Positions 29,376 through 38,676 of a DNA stretch of 64,000 nucleotides are shown here, piece by piece. Position 1 is the first letter of the stretch. The number at the start of each line of letters is the position of its first letter. The stretch comes from Nordella sp. HKS 07 (lineage in GTDB: Bacteria > Pseudomonadota > Alphaproteobacteria > Rhizobiales > Aestuariivirgaceae): assembly GCF_011046735.1 (NCBI RefSeq), contig NZ_CP049258.1, forward strand, positions 1,630,001-1,694,000, read 5' to 3'. The notes below the pieces were generated by a model. The model saw nothing but the letters and a program-made list of their open reading frames with translations. It ran no database searches and was not told where the DNA came from. Made by a program: the position numbers and the translations under genes.

Positions 29376-30407
29376 TCAGCTTGCCGGGAGAGACTGCCGG
29401 TATTTTTCCGCATCCCAGTTGACCAGCGCGAGCTCGTCCTCGCGCGACAGCACTTGCGCCGGATCATTTTCGCTGAGCCTCGCCGTGACATCGGCGAGGC
29501 AGCGCGCCATGGCGAGCGCCGCCGGCGTCACACCCTTGGCGAGGAGCACGCCCTTGCCCGGAATGGCGATGAGCTTGGGCTCGGGCCGGCCGGAAAGCCC
29601 GATGCGTTCCGCGGCGGATCTCGGATCTTCGCCCGCTTGCGCGACCGCAATCCCCGCCCCCAGAAACACGATATGATCCGGATAGAGCGTGCCCTTGCGC
29701 GCCTGGGCGAGGCTCACGGGATCGACGGCCAGCGCATGGATGGACGGATCGGCCGCCAGCTCGTAGCGGCCGTCACGGGCGAGTTCCTCCAGCATCGGCA
29801 GATCGGCCAGGGGCATGGCGCGCGCCGGCCTGACCAGTGCCCGCACGACCTCGTGGAGGAGCGCTTCAGCCGCGGCGACCGTTTCGGCGGCGACGACGAG
29901 CCCGTGATTGCCAAGGACGAGCACATTCGTGTCGCCTTTGAGCCGCTTGCGGATTTCCGTGGCGAGCGGCAGGCCCGGGCGGCGATAGGGTATGAAGGCC
30001 CAATGGAAGGGGGCGAGACGCGGCGCGAGCATGGCTTCGGCGTCGGCACGCACCGCCCAGGAAATCGTCTCCACGCAGTGGACATGCAGGACGATCCTGT
30101 GGGCGAAGCTCGCATGTACCGTCGTCTCGATCGACGGCCGGAGACCCAGGCTGTTCAGATCCGTGCGGACGAAATCGGTGCAGCTCTCGCAAGCCGGATC
30201 GTCCCTTTCGAGCGCGGCGAGGAGCGGATCGAGTGCCACCGGCACGAAGATGTTGCGCTCGTGCGCATGCTGGAGCCAGGTGCCCGAGGCCTTGATCCAC
30301 ATGGTCCCGTCCTGCTTCAACGATGTATTGCCGCCCGCCGCCTGCACCAACAGGGGATCGGCACCGACCTTGGCGGAGAGCGCCATCAGGCGTGTCATCT
30401 CATCCAT
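29376..30407 (-). CDS. Class II aldolase/adducin-family protein
   Basis: A 343-residue class II aldolase-fold protein, like the aldolase half of bifunctional rhamnulose-1-phosphate aldolase/dehydrogenases. The phosphate-binding loop is QAAGGNTSLK near residue 23; zinc histidines are in LHVHCVET and GNHGLVV. As last gene of the polyol-type operon (8-bp overlap with the GlpD-like gene) it would cleave or otherwise process the oxidised phosphorylated intermediate. The exact substrate is not known; decarboxylase or isomerase activity is also possible in this fold. Confidence 0.75.
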   Translation of the reverse strand: MDEMTRLMALSAKVGADPLLVQAAGGNTSLKQDGTMWIKASGTWLQHAHERNIFVPVALDPLLAALERDDPACESCTDFVRTDLNSLGLRPSIETTVHASFAHRIVLHVHCVETISWAVRADAEAMLAPRLAPFHWAFIPYRRPGLPLATEIRKRLKGDTNVLVLGNHGLVVAAETVAAAEALLHEVVRALVRPARAMPLADLPMLEELARDGRYELAADPSIHALAVDPVSLAQARKGTLYPDHIVFLGAGIAVAQAGEDPRSAAERIGLSGRPEPKLIAIPGKGVLLAKGVTPAALAMARCLADVTARLSENDPAQVLSREDELALVNWDAEKYRQSLPAS

Positions 30408-31908
30408 GCATCCAGCCTTTAAGATATGCCCTGACCGCCTCGATTTCGCTGGGCGTCAGATGCAGCCCGTGCTTGGTGCGTCGCTCTAGAATGTCCTCGG
30501 CCGTCTGCGCCCATTCCGCTTCCCGCAGATAGGCGATCTCGCGCTCATAGAGCAGGCCGCCGAAATGCCGGCCGAGATCGTTCATCGATGTCGTGCCATC
30601 GAGCAGCCCATGCGCCATGCTGCCATAGAGCCTGGCATAGTGGCGGGCGAGCGGCGCCGAAAGCCATCCATGGCGCGTGCCGAGCTGATCCACGAAGGCC
30701 GCAAAGCTTGCCGCACCATTGAGATCACCACCCGGCAGATGCGCGCTGCCCGTCCAGTCGCCGCTCATCTTCGGGAAATGGGAGCTGAGCTTCTGCAGCG
30801 CATGCTCGGCGAGCTTGCGATAGGTGGTGATCTTGCCCCCGAAGACCGAAAGCAGCGGCGCCTGGCCCTCGCCGCCATCGATGTCGAAGACATAGTCGCG
30901 GGTCACCGCCGAAGGATTGGCGGCATTGTCGTCGTAAAGCGGCCTGACGCCCGAAAAACCCTGGATGATGTCCGAGCGTTTCAGCTCCCGCTTGCTGTAG
31001 CGATTGACCACCGCCAGGAGATAGTCGATCTCGCGCTCGTCGATGGCGACATCCTCGGGCCTGCCTTCATAGGGGATGTCGGTCGTGCCGATCAGGCAGA
31101 GATTGTCCTGATAGGGATTGACGAAGATCACCCGTTTGTCGTCGTTCTGGAACAGATAGGCATGGGGACCGTCCCAGAATTTTGGCACCACGATATGGCT
31201 GCCTTTGACGAGACGGATGCGGCGGGTGGAATTGACGCCGCTCACCTGCCCGAGCACCTCCTGCACCCAGGGTCCAGCGGCATTGACGAGTACACGCGCC
31301 TCGACGCGGCGCGCCCCTTCCACGCCCTTGAGGTCGACCTGCCACAAGCCCTTTTCCCGCCGGGCCGAAACGGCGGCCATGCGGGTGAGGATGGTGGCGC
31401 CCCGGTCGCGGGCATCAATGGCATTGAGGACGACGAGGCGCGCGTCGTCGACCCAGCAGTCGGAATATTCGAAGCCGGTCTTGAACTCGCCGCGCATGAT
31501 GGCCCCTTCGGGATCGCGGACGAGATCGATGCGTCGGCAGCCCGGCAGAGTCTCGCGTTTGCCCAGATGATCATAGAGGAAGAGGCCGAGGCGGATCAGC
31601 CAGGCCGGACGCTGCTCCGGCGAATGCGGCAGGACGAGGCGCATCGGCCAGATGATATGGGGCGCCGCCTTGAGCAGGACCTCCCGCTCGGTCAGCGCCT
31701 CGCGCACCAGCCGGAACTCGTAATATTCGAGATAGCGCAGGCCGCCATGGATGTATTTACCGGATCGCGAGCTGGTTCCCTGCGCCAGGTCGTCCTTCTC
31801 GCAGAGCAGCACCTTGAGGCCGCGGCCCGCCGCGTCGCGCGCGATCCCCGCACCATTGATGCCGCCGCCAATGACGAGAAGATCGACCGGCTCCCGCTTG
31901 GTCATCAC
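30400..31908 (-). CDS. GlpD/EryB-like FAD polyol-phosphate dehydrogenase
   Basis: A 502-residue membrane-associated flavoprotein of the glycerol-3-phosphate dehydrogenase family. FAD motif GGGINGAGIARDAAGRG at about 13-29; SGKYIHGGLRYLEYYEFRLV and LLSVFGGKITTYRKLAEHAL are family signatures. In this operon the kinase and regulator resemble EryA and EryD, and EryB, the erythritol-phosphate dehydrogenase, is also a 502-residue GlpD relative, so a polyol phosphate is as likely a substrate as glycerol-3-phosphate. A family-E repeat separates it from the hydroxyacid dehydrogenase. Confidence 0.85.
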   Translation of the reverse strand: MMTKREPVDLLVIGGGINGAGIARDAAGRGLKVLLCEKDDLAQGTSSRSGKYIHGGLRYLEYYEFRLVREALTEREVLLKAAPHIIWPMRLVLPHSPEQRPAWLIRLGLFLYDHLGKRETLPGCRRIDLVRDPEGAIMRGEFKTGFEYSDCWVDDARLVVLNAIDARDRGATILTRMAAVSARREKGLWQVDLKGVEGARRVEARVLVNAAGPWVQEVLGQVSGVNSTRRIRLVKGSHIVVPKFWDGPHAYLFQNDDKRVIFVNPYQDNLCLIGTTDIPYEGRPEDVAIDEREIDYLLAVVNRYSKRELKRSDIIQGFSGVRPLYDDNAANPSAVTRDYVFDIDGGEGQAPLLSVFGGKITTYRKLAEHALQKLSSHFPKMSGDWTGSAHLPGGDLNGAASFAAFVDQLGTRHGWLSAPLARHYARLYGSMAHGLLDGTTSMNDLGRHFGGLLYEREIAYLREAEWAQTAEDILERRTKHGLHLTPSEIEAVRAYLKGWMHG

Positions 31909-31925
31909 ATACCTCCCCAGCCAAT

Positions 31926-31968
31926 CCCCTCTCCCCCTGCGGGGGAGAGGGTTAAGGTGAGGGGGAAC
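31926..31968. repeat. GC-rich palindromic element (family E)
   Basis: CCCCTCTCCCCC-TGC-GGGGGAGAGG followed by GTTAAGGTGAGGGGGAA. It is nearly identical, inverted, to 12496-12538, and lies inside the long catabolic operon between the GlpD-like and hydroxyacid dehydrogenase genes. Confidence 0.75.
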
Positions 31969-31992
31969 CAGGTTGGGTGAAGGACGAACACA

Positions 31993-33036
31993 CTAGCACC
32001 TGTTCACGGGAGGCTCGCCGGTGAGATAGCGCCTCACCTCTTCCGCCGCGAGACCCGCCGCATAGGTGACGGTCCTGACCGAGGCGCCGGCGATATGCGG
32101 GGTGAGCGTCACATTTTCGAGCTCGAGCAGCGGCCAATCGGCCGGCACCGGCTCGACGGCGAAGGTCTCCAGCATCGCGCTCCTGAGATGCCCGCCCGCC
32201 AGCGCTTGGTAGAGCGCGTCGTAATCGACGAGCGGCCCGCGCGCCGTGTTGATGAGGATGGCGGTCGGCTTCATCTGCGCCAGCGTCTCGGCATTGATCA
32301 TCTTTTCCGTCTCCTTGGTGACGCGCGGATGCAGCGTCACGACGTCGGATCTGGCGAGCAGCGTATCGAGCGCCACCTGCTCGACGCCGTCGGCGCGGTC
32401 TGTCGCCGACAATTGCACATAAGGGTCGGTGACCAGGATGCGGCAGCCGAAGACCTTGAGCAGGCGCACGACGCGCGTACCGATCTGGCCATAGCCGATG
32501 ACGCCGACCGTCATCTCCGACAATTCCTCGCCGGTGCGGTCGGCTCGATAGAGGTCGCCCCGCCACTCGCCGCGCCTGAGCGCATCATGCCCACGGGTGA
32601 TGAGGCGCGTCTCGGCGAGAATGGCGCCGATGGCGAACTCGGCGACGGCCGACGCATTGCGGCCTGGCGTGTTGACGACAGTGATGCCGCGCTCACGTGC
32701 CGCCTTCATGTCGATATTGACCGGTCCGCCGCGCGACACGGCGACGAATTTGAGCGCCGGGCAGCGCGCCATGATCTCGACCGACAGGGGTGCGAGATGC
32801 GTGACCAGGATCTCGGCGCCGTCGATCAGGGCCACCGTGTCATCGACACCGCCCATATATTCCTTGAGCCCGTCCATGCCGGCTTGCGCGTAGCCATGCT
32901 CCATCGGCTTGTCCGGCCAGTCGAGATCATGCCGCACGATGTCGAGAACGACTTTCGGGCATTTCTCCCTTATCGCCTTCTCGAACATGTCCGAGCGCAT
33001 GAAATGATCGCCAATGATAACAAGCTTACGCATCAT
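31993..33036 (-). CDS. D-2-hydroxyacid dehydrogenase (SerA-like), NAD-dependent
   Basis: A 347-residue dehydrogenase. Rossmann motif VGVIGYGQIGTRVV with Asp in the NAD position (VTDPYV) indicates NAD. Catalytic Arg in VNTARGPLVDYD... (INTARGPLVD), Glu in LETFAVEP and His in TPHIAGAS are all present. The start ATG at 33036 has GAGG seven bases upstream and overlaps the kinase stop; the frame extends upstream inside the kinase gene. It would oxidise or reduce a hydroxy-acid intermediate of the pathway. Substrate unknown. Confidence 0.85.
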   Translation of the reverse strand: MMRKLVIIGDHFMRSDMFEKAIREKCPKVVLDIVRHDLDWPDKPMEHGYAQAGMDGLKEYMGGVDDTVALIDGAEILVTHLAPLSVEIMARCPALKFVAVSRGGPVNIDMKAARERGITVVNTPGRNASAVAEFAIGAILAETRLITRGHDALRRGEWRGDLYRADRTGEELSEMTVGVIGYGQIGTRVVRLLKVFGCRILVTDPYVQLSATDRADGVEQVALDTLLARSDVVTLHPRVTKETEKMINAETLAQMKPTAILINTARGPLVDYDALYQALAGGHLRSAMLETFAVEPVPADWPLLELENVTLTPHIAGASVRTVTYAAGLAAEEVRRYLTGEPPVNRC

Positions 33037-34591
33037 CAAATTGCCTCGCAGTCTGCAGCGCGCGCCAGATGGGTCGCATCCGCTCGCGCGTTTCCTTGTA
33101 GATCGGGTAGATTTCGTCGAACATTCGCGCGAGCGCAGCATCGGGCTTCGTTTCGGGCCCGAGCGCCGGCTCGACCCAGTGCGCCGCGCAACTCTCCATG
33201 CTGGGATAGATCTTCTGCTGCACGCAGGCCATCATCGCCGCGCCCGCGGCACCCGCTTCCTCGCGTTGCACACTGCGCACCGGCGCGTTGAGCGCACTGG
33301 CGAACAATAGCCGCAGCGCATTGGAGCGCGCGCCTCCTCCGGTGAGCCGCACATCCTTAGGGAGAGGACCCATCGCGGCATAGCAGTCGCGCGCGGCAAG
33401 GCTCAGACCCTCGAAGACCGCGCGCATCAGGTCGGCATAGCCCATCCCCGCCTCGAGCCCGGTGAACTGCGCTCTCGCCCCCGCGTCGAGGAAAGGCCCG
33501 CGCTCGCCAGCTTGCGAAATATAGGGGTGATAGAGAAGCCGGCCGCCGGGCCGCTCCAATATGCGCTCATCGATCCCCTCGATCAGATCACGGCGGCTGC
33601 GCTCGACGCCCTGGCTCGCCAGCACGTCGCGGCCGAGATCGAGCATCCAGTCGATATTGAGGGTCGAAGCCATGTTTGACTGCATTTGCGCCAGCATGCC
33701 CGGCGCCGGAAAGGCCATGGTGTAGCCGGTCCGCTCTTCATTGAGGCGCACCGCATCAACGCTCGGCGCCAGCCGCATATGCATGCCGGTCGAGCCCGCG
33801 ATCGAGCAGCCGACTCGGCCTTCGCGGTCGAACAGGCCGCCGCCCAGCGCCGTGCAGACGACATCGACATAGCCGAGCACCATCGGCGTTCCGGCGGCGA
33901 GACCGGTGGCGGCCGCCGCGTCGAGGCTCAACCCATGCGCGACTTCCGTTCCCTCGATGATCGGCGGCAGGAGCCGCTTAGCTTCGGGTGCCGCAAGCGC
34001 GTCCAGGATCTCCGGCGCATATTGGCGGGTGCGATAATTGCCGAAAGTGAAATTGGCTTCGGAAGGATCGCATACCCGCTCGCCCGTCAGCTTGAAATAG
34101 AGCCAGTCCTTGCAATGATGCGCTGAATGGGCGGCGGCGAGCACGTCGGGCGCGTTGCGCTTGAGCCAGGCGAGCTGGACATTCTGTTGGCAGGCATTCA
34201 CGCCGGTGCCGGTGCGCTCATAGTGGGCCGGATAGGCGTCGGATCGGGTGAAGTCCTCGGCGATCGAAGCGGCGCGTGAATCGAGCCACAGCCAGGCGGG
34301 AGCGGCCGGCTCGCCGCCCTTGTCGATGAGCCACATCCCATCGCCCTGCCCCGTCACCGCGATGGCGACGACGCGATGATTGAGATTGTCGATCTTGTCG
34401 GCGAGGTCTCGCAAGGTCTGCGCCGCATCTTTCCAGGTGCGCGCCATATCCTGCTCGACGCCGCCATTCTTGAGTGTCTTGTAGCCATTGGCGATGGCCG
34501 CGACCGCCAGCTGTTCGCCTCTCGTCGAAAAGGCGACGGATTTGATTACCGACGTTCCGGCGTCGATGCCGATAATTACATCGTCACTCAT
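33026..34591 (-). CDS. FGGY-family carbohydrate kinase (EryA-like)
   Basis: A 521-residue sugar kinase. GIDAGTSVIKSVAF is the N-terminal phosphate-binding motif; AVTGQGDGMWLI, CSIAGSTGMHMRL and LTGGGARSNALRLLFASAL are the other FGGY landmarks. The start and overall length resemble erythritol kinase EryA more than glycerol or xylulose kinases (recalled resemblance, not an alignment). It phosphorylates the incoming substrate of the adjacent ABC transporter. It overlaps the ATPase gene by 4 bp. Confidence 0.85.
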   Translation of the reverse strand: MSDDVIIGIDAGTSVIKSVAFSTRGEQLAVAAIANGYKTLKNGGVEQDMARTWKDAAQTLRDLADKIDNLNHRVVAIAVTGQGDGMWLIDKGGEPAAPAWLWLDSRAASIAEDFTRSDAYPAHYERTGTGVNACQQNVQLAWLKRNAPDVLAAAHSAHHCKDWLYFKLTGERVCDPSEANFTFGNYRTRQYAPEILDALAAPEAKRLLPPIIEGTEVAHGLSLDAAAATGLAAGTPMVLGYVDVVCTALGGGLFDREGRVGCSIAGSTGMHMRLAPSVDAVRLNEERTGYTMAFPAPGMLAQMQSNMASTLNIDWMLDLGRDVLASQGVERSRRDLIEGIDERILERPGGRLLYHPYISQAGERGPFLDAGARAQFTGLEAGMGYADLMRAVFEGLSLAARDCYAAMGPLPKDVRLTGGGARSNALRLLFASALNAPVRSVQREEAGAAGAAMMACVQQKIYPSMESCAAHWVEPALGPETKPDAALARMFDEIYPIYKETRERMRPIWRALQTARQFDDA

Positions 34592-35709
34592 GCGAGCTCC
34601 GCGCCATGGGCGATGGCCTCGCCACTGCCGGCGGAGAACATATGCAGATCATTGGGGGTGATGCGCAGGCGCAGGGTGCTGCCCGGCACCGCCGCGATCT
34701 TTTCATGCGAGACGGATACGACGGTGCGCCCGGCGATCTCGGCGGCGATATGGGTCTGGTCGCCGAGCCATTGGCAGGTGACGACGCGTGCCGTGAGCCC
34801 GCTCTCGCCGATATGCACCGCATGCGGCCTTACCCCCAACATCAGCCCTTCGTCATTCTTGAGGCGCTGGCGCACGGCGTCCGGGAAATCCCGCGCGGCA
34901 TAGGAAAGCGTTTGGCCCTCGCCGCCCTCGAGAACGAGCTCGATGGTCTGGCCGTTGTCCTTGACCCGCACCGGCAGGACATTCATCGGCGGCTCGCCGA
35001 TGAACGAACCGACGAAGAGATTGACGGGGCGCGTCTTCAGCTCCGCCGGCGTCGCATATTGCTGCAGCACCCCGCCTTCCATGACGGCGATGCGGTCGGC
35101 GAGCGCATTGGCCTCCGTCTGGTCATGGGTGACGAGGATCGTCGTGCATTTGTGCTCGCGCAGATAATGCTTGATGCGCCCGCGCAGCACGGCGCGCAAC
35201 TGCGGCTCGAGCTGCCCCATCGGCTCGTCGAGCAGGTAGAGGCCGGCGGAACGCACCAGCGCGCGCCCCAGGCTCGCCCGTTGCTGCTGGCCGCCCGAGA
35301 CCGAGCTTGGGTATTTGTGCAGCACGTCGCCGATCTCGAGCATTTCGGCCATGGCCTTGACCCGCTTGTTGACCTCGGCGCTCCCAAGTTTCTGAGCCTT
35401 CAGCGCGAAGGAGATGTTCTCGGCAAGGGTGAGCGGCGGATAAAGTGAATAGGTCTCGAACGCCATGGCGACGCCGCGTTGCGCCGGCGCCAGCATATGG
35501 ATGGGGCGATTGTCGAGCGCGATCGAGCCGCGTGTCAGGGTCTCGAAGCCCGCGATCATGCGCAAGGTCGAGGTCTTGCCGCATCCCGAGGAGCCGAGCA
35601 ATGCGGTGATTTCGCCGGGCTTCACCGTGAAGCTCAGATCTTTCACCGCATGGACCGCACCTGAGCCATAGATCTTGTCGACATTCTGGAGAACGAGCTC
35701 GGACGACAT
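34588..35709 (-). CDS. ABC transporter ATPase, UgpC type (first of an unlike pair)
   Basis: A 373-residue ATPase with Walker A GSSGCGKT (39-46), signature VSGGQ (137-141), Walker B YLLDEP (E162) and H-loop H195, then a C-terminal OB/TOBE regulatory domain. The Q-loop carries Glu85 (AMAFETYSLYP) where Gln is usual, and the D-loop reads GQLE (E168) instead of the usual SNLD. With its partner it would form an asymmetric pair driving sugar or polyol uptake. Confidence 0.9.
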   Translation of the reverse strand: MSSELVLQNVDKIYGSGAVHAVKDLSFTVKPGEITALLGSSGCGKTSTLRMIAGFETLTRGSIALDNRPIHMLAPAQRGVAMAFETYSLYPPLTLAENISFALKAQKLGSAEVNKRVKAMAEMLEIGDVLHKYPSSVSGGQQQRASLGRALVRSAGLYLLDEPMGQLEPQLRAVLRGRIKHYLREHKCTTILVTHDQTEANALADRIAVMEGGVLQQYATPAELKTRPVNLFVGSFIGEPPMNVLPVRVKDNGQTIELVLEGGEGQTLSYAARDFPDAVRQRLKNDEGLMLGVRPHAVHIGESGLTARVVTCQWLGDQTHIAAEIAGRTVVSVSHEKIAAVPGSTLRLRITPNDLHMFSAGSGEAIAHGAELA

Positions 35710-36794
35710 CAGGCTCGTCCTTTCGCGAGGGCCGCACCCGTTTCGCGGTCGAAGAGATGGGTGCCGATGGGATTGAAAGTAATGGCGACCTCGCTTTCCG
35801 ATCTGGGGATGACAGGCGACGATGATGGAAGCGACGCCAGAAGCTCGGCGCCGGCCTTGGTCTGCAGCAGAAGAACGGTGCGTTCGTTGAGCGGCGTCAC
35901 CGCCATGACCCGCGCCTTGAAGCCATGGCCGGCGCTGTTCGAAACCTCGACCGCCTCCGGCCGGACCCCGAAAGTGACGGCTTTGCCCTTGAGCGGGACA
36001 TAGGCCTTGTCGACTGCCGCCTTCTCGCCGGCAAGATCGATCGTCGCATCGTCGCCGACGATCGTCTCGACGAGATTGATGGTCGGATCGCCGAACAGCC
36101 GCGCCACGCTCACCGTCGCCGGATGGCGATAGATCTCTTCCGGCGTCGCCACCTGGACGAACTTTCCGTTCGCCAGCACGGCGATGCGGTCGGCGAGCGC
36201 CATGGCCTCCTTGTAGTCCTGGGTCACATAGAGCACCGTCGATCTCGCCTGGCGCAGAAGCCGCGGCAGCTCGAGGCGCATCTCGAAACGCAGTTTCGCA
36301 TCGACATTGCGCAAGGGATCATCGAGGAGGAGAAGTTTCGGCGACGAGGCGAGCGCTCGGGCCAGGGCCGTGCGCTGCTTCTGGCCGTTCGACAATTGCC
36401 GCGGCGCGTGGCCGAGCACATGGTCGATCTTGAGGAGCTTGGCGACGCGCGCCACGCCGTCCTTGATCTGGCCTTCGCTTTGCGCCCGCGCCCTCAATGG
36501 ACTGGCGATATTCTCGAAAGCGTCGAGATGCGGGAAGAGCGCGAAATTCTGGAAGGCCATGCCGACATCGCGATGTTCGGGCGCCACATCGGCCATGTCC
36601 TGATCATCGATGCTGATCCGGCCCGTGGTCGGTTCCTCGACGCCGGCGATGAGACGCAGGAGCACCGTCTTGCCGGTGCCCGAGGGCCCGAAGATGACGA
36701 CGATCTCGCCGGCGTCGGCGACGAGTGAGATATCGTCCAGCACCTTGTTGGACTTGAAGGATTTGGAAACGGCGGCGAGTTCGAGATGCGGCAT
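35709..36794 (-). CDS. ABC transporter ATPase, UgpC type, with altered catalytic residues
   Basis: A 361-residue ATPase. Walker A GPSGTGKT (36-43) and Q82 are normal. The signature is LSNGQ (134-138), the Walker B glutamate is replaced by Asp159 (LLLLDDP) and the H-loop histidine by Gln192 (VTQDYKEA). Hydrolysis at its own site should be weak, so the partner ATPase probably carries the productive site. The ATG at 36794 follows the permease stop by 2 bp; the longer open frame runs inside the permease gene. The C-terminal TOBE domain is present. Confidence 0.9.
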   Translation of the reverse strand: MPHLELAAVSKSFKSNKVLDDISLVADAGEIVVIFGPSGTGKTVLLRLIAGVEEPTTGRISIDDQDMADVAPEHRDVGMAFQNFALFPHLDAFENIASPLRARAQSEGQIKDGVARVAKLLKIDHVLGHAPRQLSNGQKQRTALARALASSPKLLLLDDPLRNVDAKLRFEMRLELPRLLRQARSTVLYVTQDYKEAMALADRIAVLANGKFVQVATPEEIYRHPATVSVARLFGDPTINLVETIVGDDATIDLAGEKAAVDKAYVPLKGKAVTFGVRPEAVEVSNSAGHGFKARVMAVTPLNERTVLLLQTKAGAELLASLPSSSPVIPRSESEVAITFNPIGTHLFDRETGAALAKGRA

Positions 36795-36796
36795 GA

Positions 36797-37654
36797 TCAA
36801 CCCTTCACCGCGCCGAGCGACAGGCCTTCGACCAGGTAGCGCTGCGCATAGAGGGCAAGCGCCAGGGTCGGTGCGATCGACAGCACGATGGCCGCGGCGA
36901 TCTGCCCATATTGGATGCCGGACGCGGTCACGAAGGCGAGCGCGCCTACCGTCACCGGCTGCTTGTCGGCTGAAGCGAGGATGAGCGCGAAGATGAAATT
37001 GTTCCAGGCGAAGATGAAGGCGAGGAGGCCCGCCGCCGCGATGCCGGGCATGGCGAGCGGCACGGCGATCTTGCGGAAGGTCCGCCACCAGCTGTTGCCG
37101 GCGATGCGATAGGCATGTTCGATATCGGGGCTGATATCCTCGAAATAGCCGCGCACGATCCACAGGATCAGCGGCAGGCAGATGAGCTGATAGACCCAGA
37201 TGAGGCCGATATAGGTGTTGGTGAGGCCGAGCTGCTTGAAATAGAGGCTGAGCGGCAGGAGCACCAGAAGCGGCGGCGCGAAGCGGAAGGACAAGAGCGT
37301 GAAGGCGATGTCTTCCCCGAGCCGGAAGCGGAAGCGGGCGAAGGCATAGGCCGCCGGCACGCCCAGGATGAGCGACAGCGCCACCGACAGGGTCGAGAGC
37401 AGCACGCTGTTCCAGAGATTCTTCATGAAGGCGATGTCGAGATTGCCGGCCGTGGTTTCGAGCCGGCCGGTGATCAGCGCCGAATAGTTGGTGAGCGTCG
37501 GCTCGAAGACGATGCTCGGCGGGATGCGCAGGATCGTCTCGTTCGTCTGGAACGACATCAGCACGATCCAGAAGATCGGGAACAGGAAGAAGATCAGGAC
37601 GAGGCCGATAAGGATGCCGCGGATGGCGCGCTCGAGGCCGGAAGTGTGGTCCAT
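36797..37654 (-). CDS. ABC transporter permease, MalG/UgpE type
   Basis: Inner-membrane subunit of 285 residues and six helices. The coupling (EAA) loop is YFEDISPDIEHAYRIAGNSWWRTFRKIAVPLAMPGI. The start at 37654 has GGGGGAG nine bases upstream and clears the preceding stop; an ATG six codons upstream has no SD. It pairs with the permease encoded upstream. Confidence 0.93.
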   Translation of the reverse strand: MDHTSGLERAIRGILIGLVLIFFLFPIFWIVLMSFQTNETILRIPPSIVFEPTLTNYSALITGRLETTAGNLDIAFMKNLWNSVLLSTLSVALSLILGVPAAYAFARFRFRLGEDIAFTLLSFRFAPPLLVLLPLSLYFKQLGLTNTYIGLIWVYQLICLPLILWIVRGYFEDISPDIEHAYRIAGNSWWRTFRKIAVPLAMPGIAAAGLLAFIFAWNNFIFALILASADKQPVTVGALAFVTASGIQYGQIAAAIVLSIAPTLALALYAQRYLVEGLSLGAVKG

Positions 37655-37658
37655 GGCG

Positions 37659-38585
37659 TCACGCTCCCCCATGCGCGCGTTCGCGCAGTTTGAGCCACTG
37701 TTTGATGAAGACGTTCGACAGCAGATAGGTGATCGCCCACAGGATGATCAGCAGCGCCGCCGAGCGTCCGACATTCGTATACTGGAAGAACTCGAGATAG
37801 GACTGGACCTGGAACACCATCAGCCGGTCACCGGGCCCGCCCTGCGTCATCGAATAGATGATGTCGAATTGCTGGATCGAATCGAGGAGGCGGAACAGCG
37901 ACGCGGTGATGATATAGGGCAATAGCATCGGTAGCGTGATGCGGAAGAAGACGAAGCTCCTGGGCACGCCGTCGAGCGCCGCCGCTTCGAAGGGCGCCTT
38001 CGGCAAGGAGCGCAATCCCGCCAGCAGCAGGATCATGATGAAGGGCGTATAGACCCAGACATCGACCAGCGTGACGGTGAGAAGCGCGGTCGAGGGATCG
38101 GAAGCCCATTTGAAATTGTGGAAGCCGAGCAGGCTCACGAAGTAGCTGAGAATCCCGAAATTGGGGTTGGTCATGAGCTTCCACATGAGAGCGGCAAGGG
38201 CCGGCGCCGTCATCAAGGGCAGGAGCAGCAGGATCGAGGCGACATTGTTGAAGCGGGTCGGCTTCTGCAGGAGGAGTGCGATGCCGAGTCCGAGCAGCAA
38301 TTCGACGCCGACGGTGAGGCCCGCATACACGAGCGAGATCTTGACCGTGTTCCAGAAGGCCGGATCACTGAGGAAATTGATGTAGTTGTCGAACCAGATG
38401 AAGCCCTTGAGGGCAGGCAAATTCAGCCGGAAGCGCAGCAGCGAGTAATAGACGGCGGTGAAGAACGGGATGAGGATGCCGATGCAGACGAGGAGCGCCG
38501 GCAGGCTGAGGAGATAGGGCAGTGCGCGGCGGAAGAACCGGCTGCTCGTCTTCGGTTGCGTCACGTGATCGGCTGCCGCGGTCAT
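37659..38585 (-). CDS. ABC transporter permease, MalF/UgpA type
   Basis: A 308-residue permease with six helices (ALPYLLSLPALLVCIGILIPF at the N terminus). EAA loop: SLPKAPFEAAALDGVPRSFVFFRITLPMLLP. It follows the binding-protein gene by 91 bp and is 4 bp before the second permease. Confidence 0.93.
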   Translation of the reverse strand: MTAAADHVTQPKTSSRFFRRALPYLLSLPALLVCIGILIPFFTAVYYSLLRFRLNLPALKGFIWFDNYINFLSDPAFWNTVKISLVYAGLTVGVELLLGLGIALLLQKPTRFNNVASILLLLPLMTAPALAALMWKLMTNPNFGILSYFVSLLGFHNFKWASDPSTALLTVTLVDVWVYTPFIMILLLAGLRSLPKAPFEAAALDGVPRSFVFFRITLPMLLPYIITASLFRLLDSIQQFDIIYSMTQGGPGDRLMVFQVQSYLEFFQYTNVGRSAALLIILWAITYLLSNVFIKQWLKLRERAHGGA

Positions 38586-38676
38586 GATCGTGGCCCGTTC
38601 TCCATTTTATTATAGGTCATATCGAGGGGTGCGCAGCCCGGCCGGGGAGGGTCGGCCGGACTGCGCGGGTCGATGC

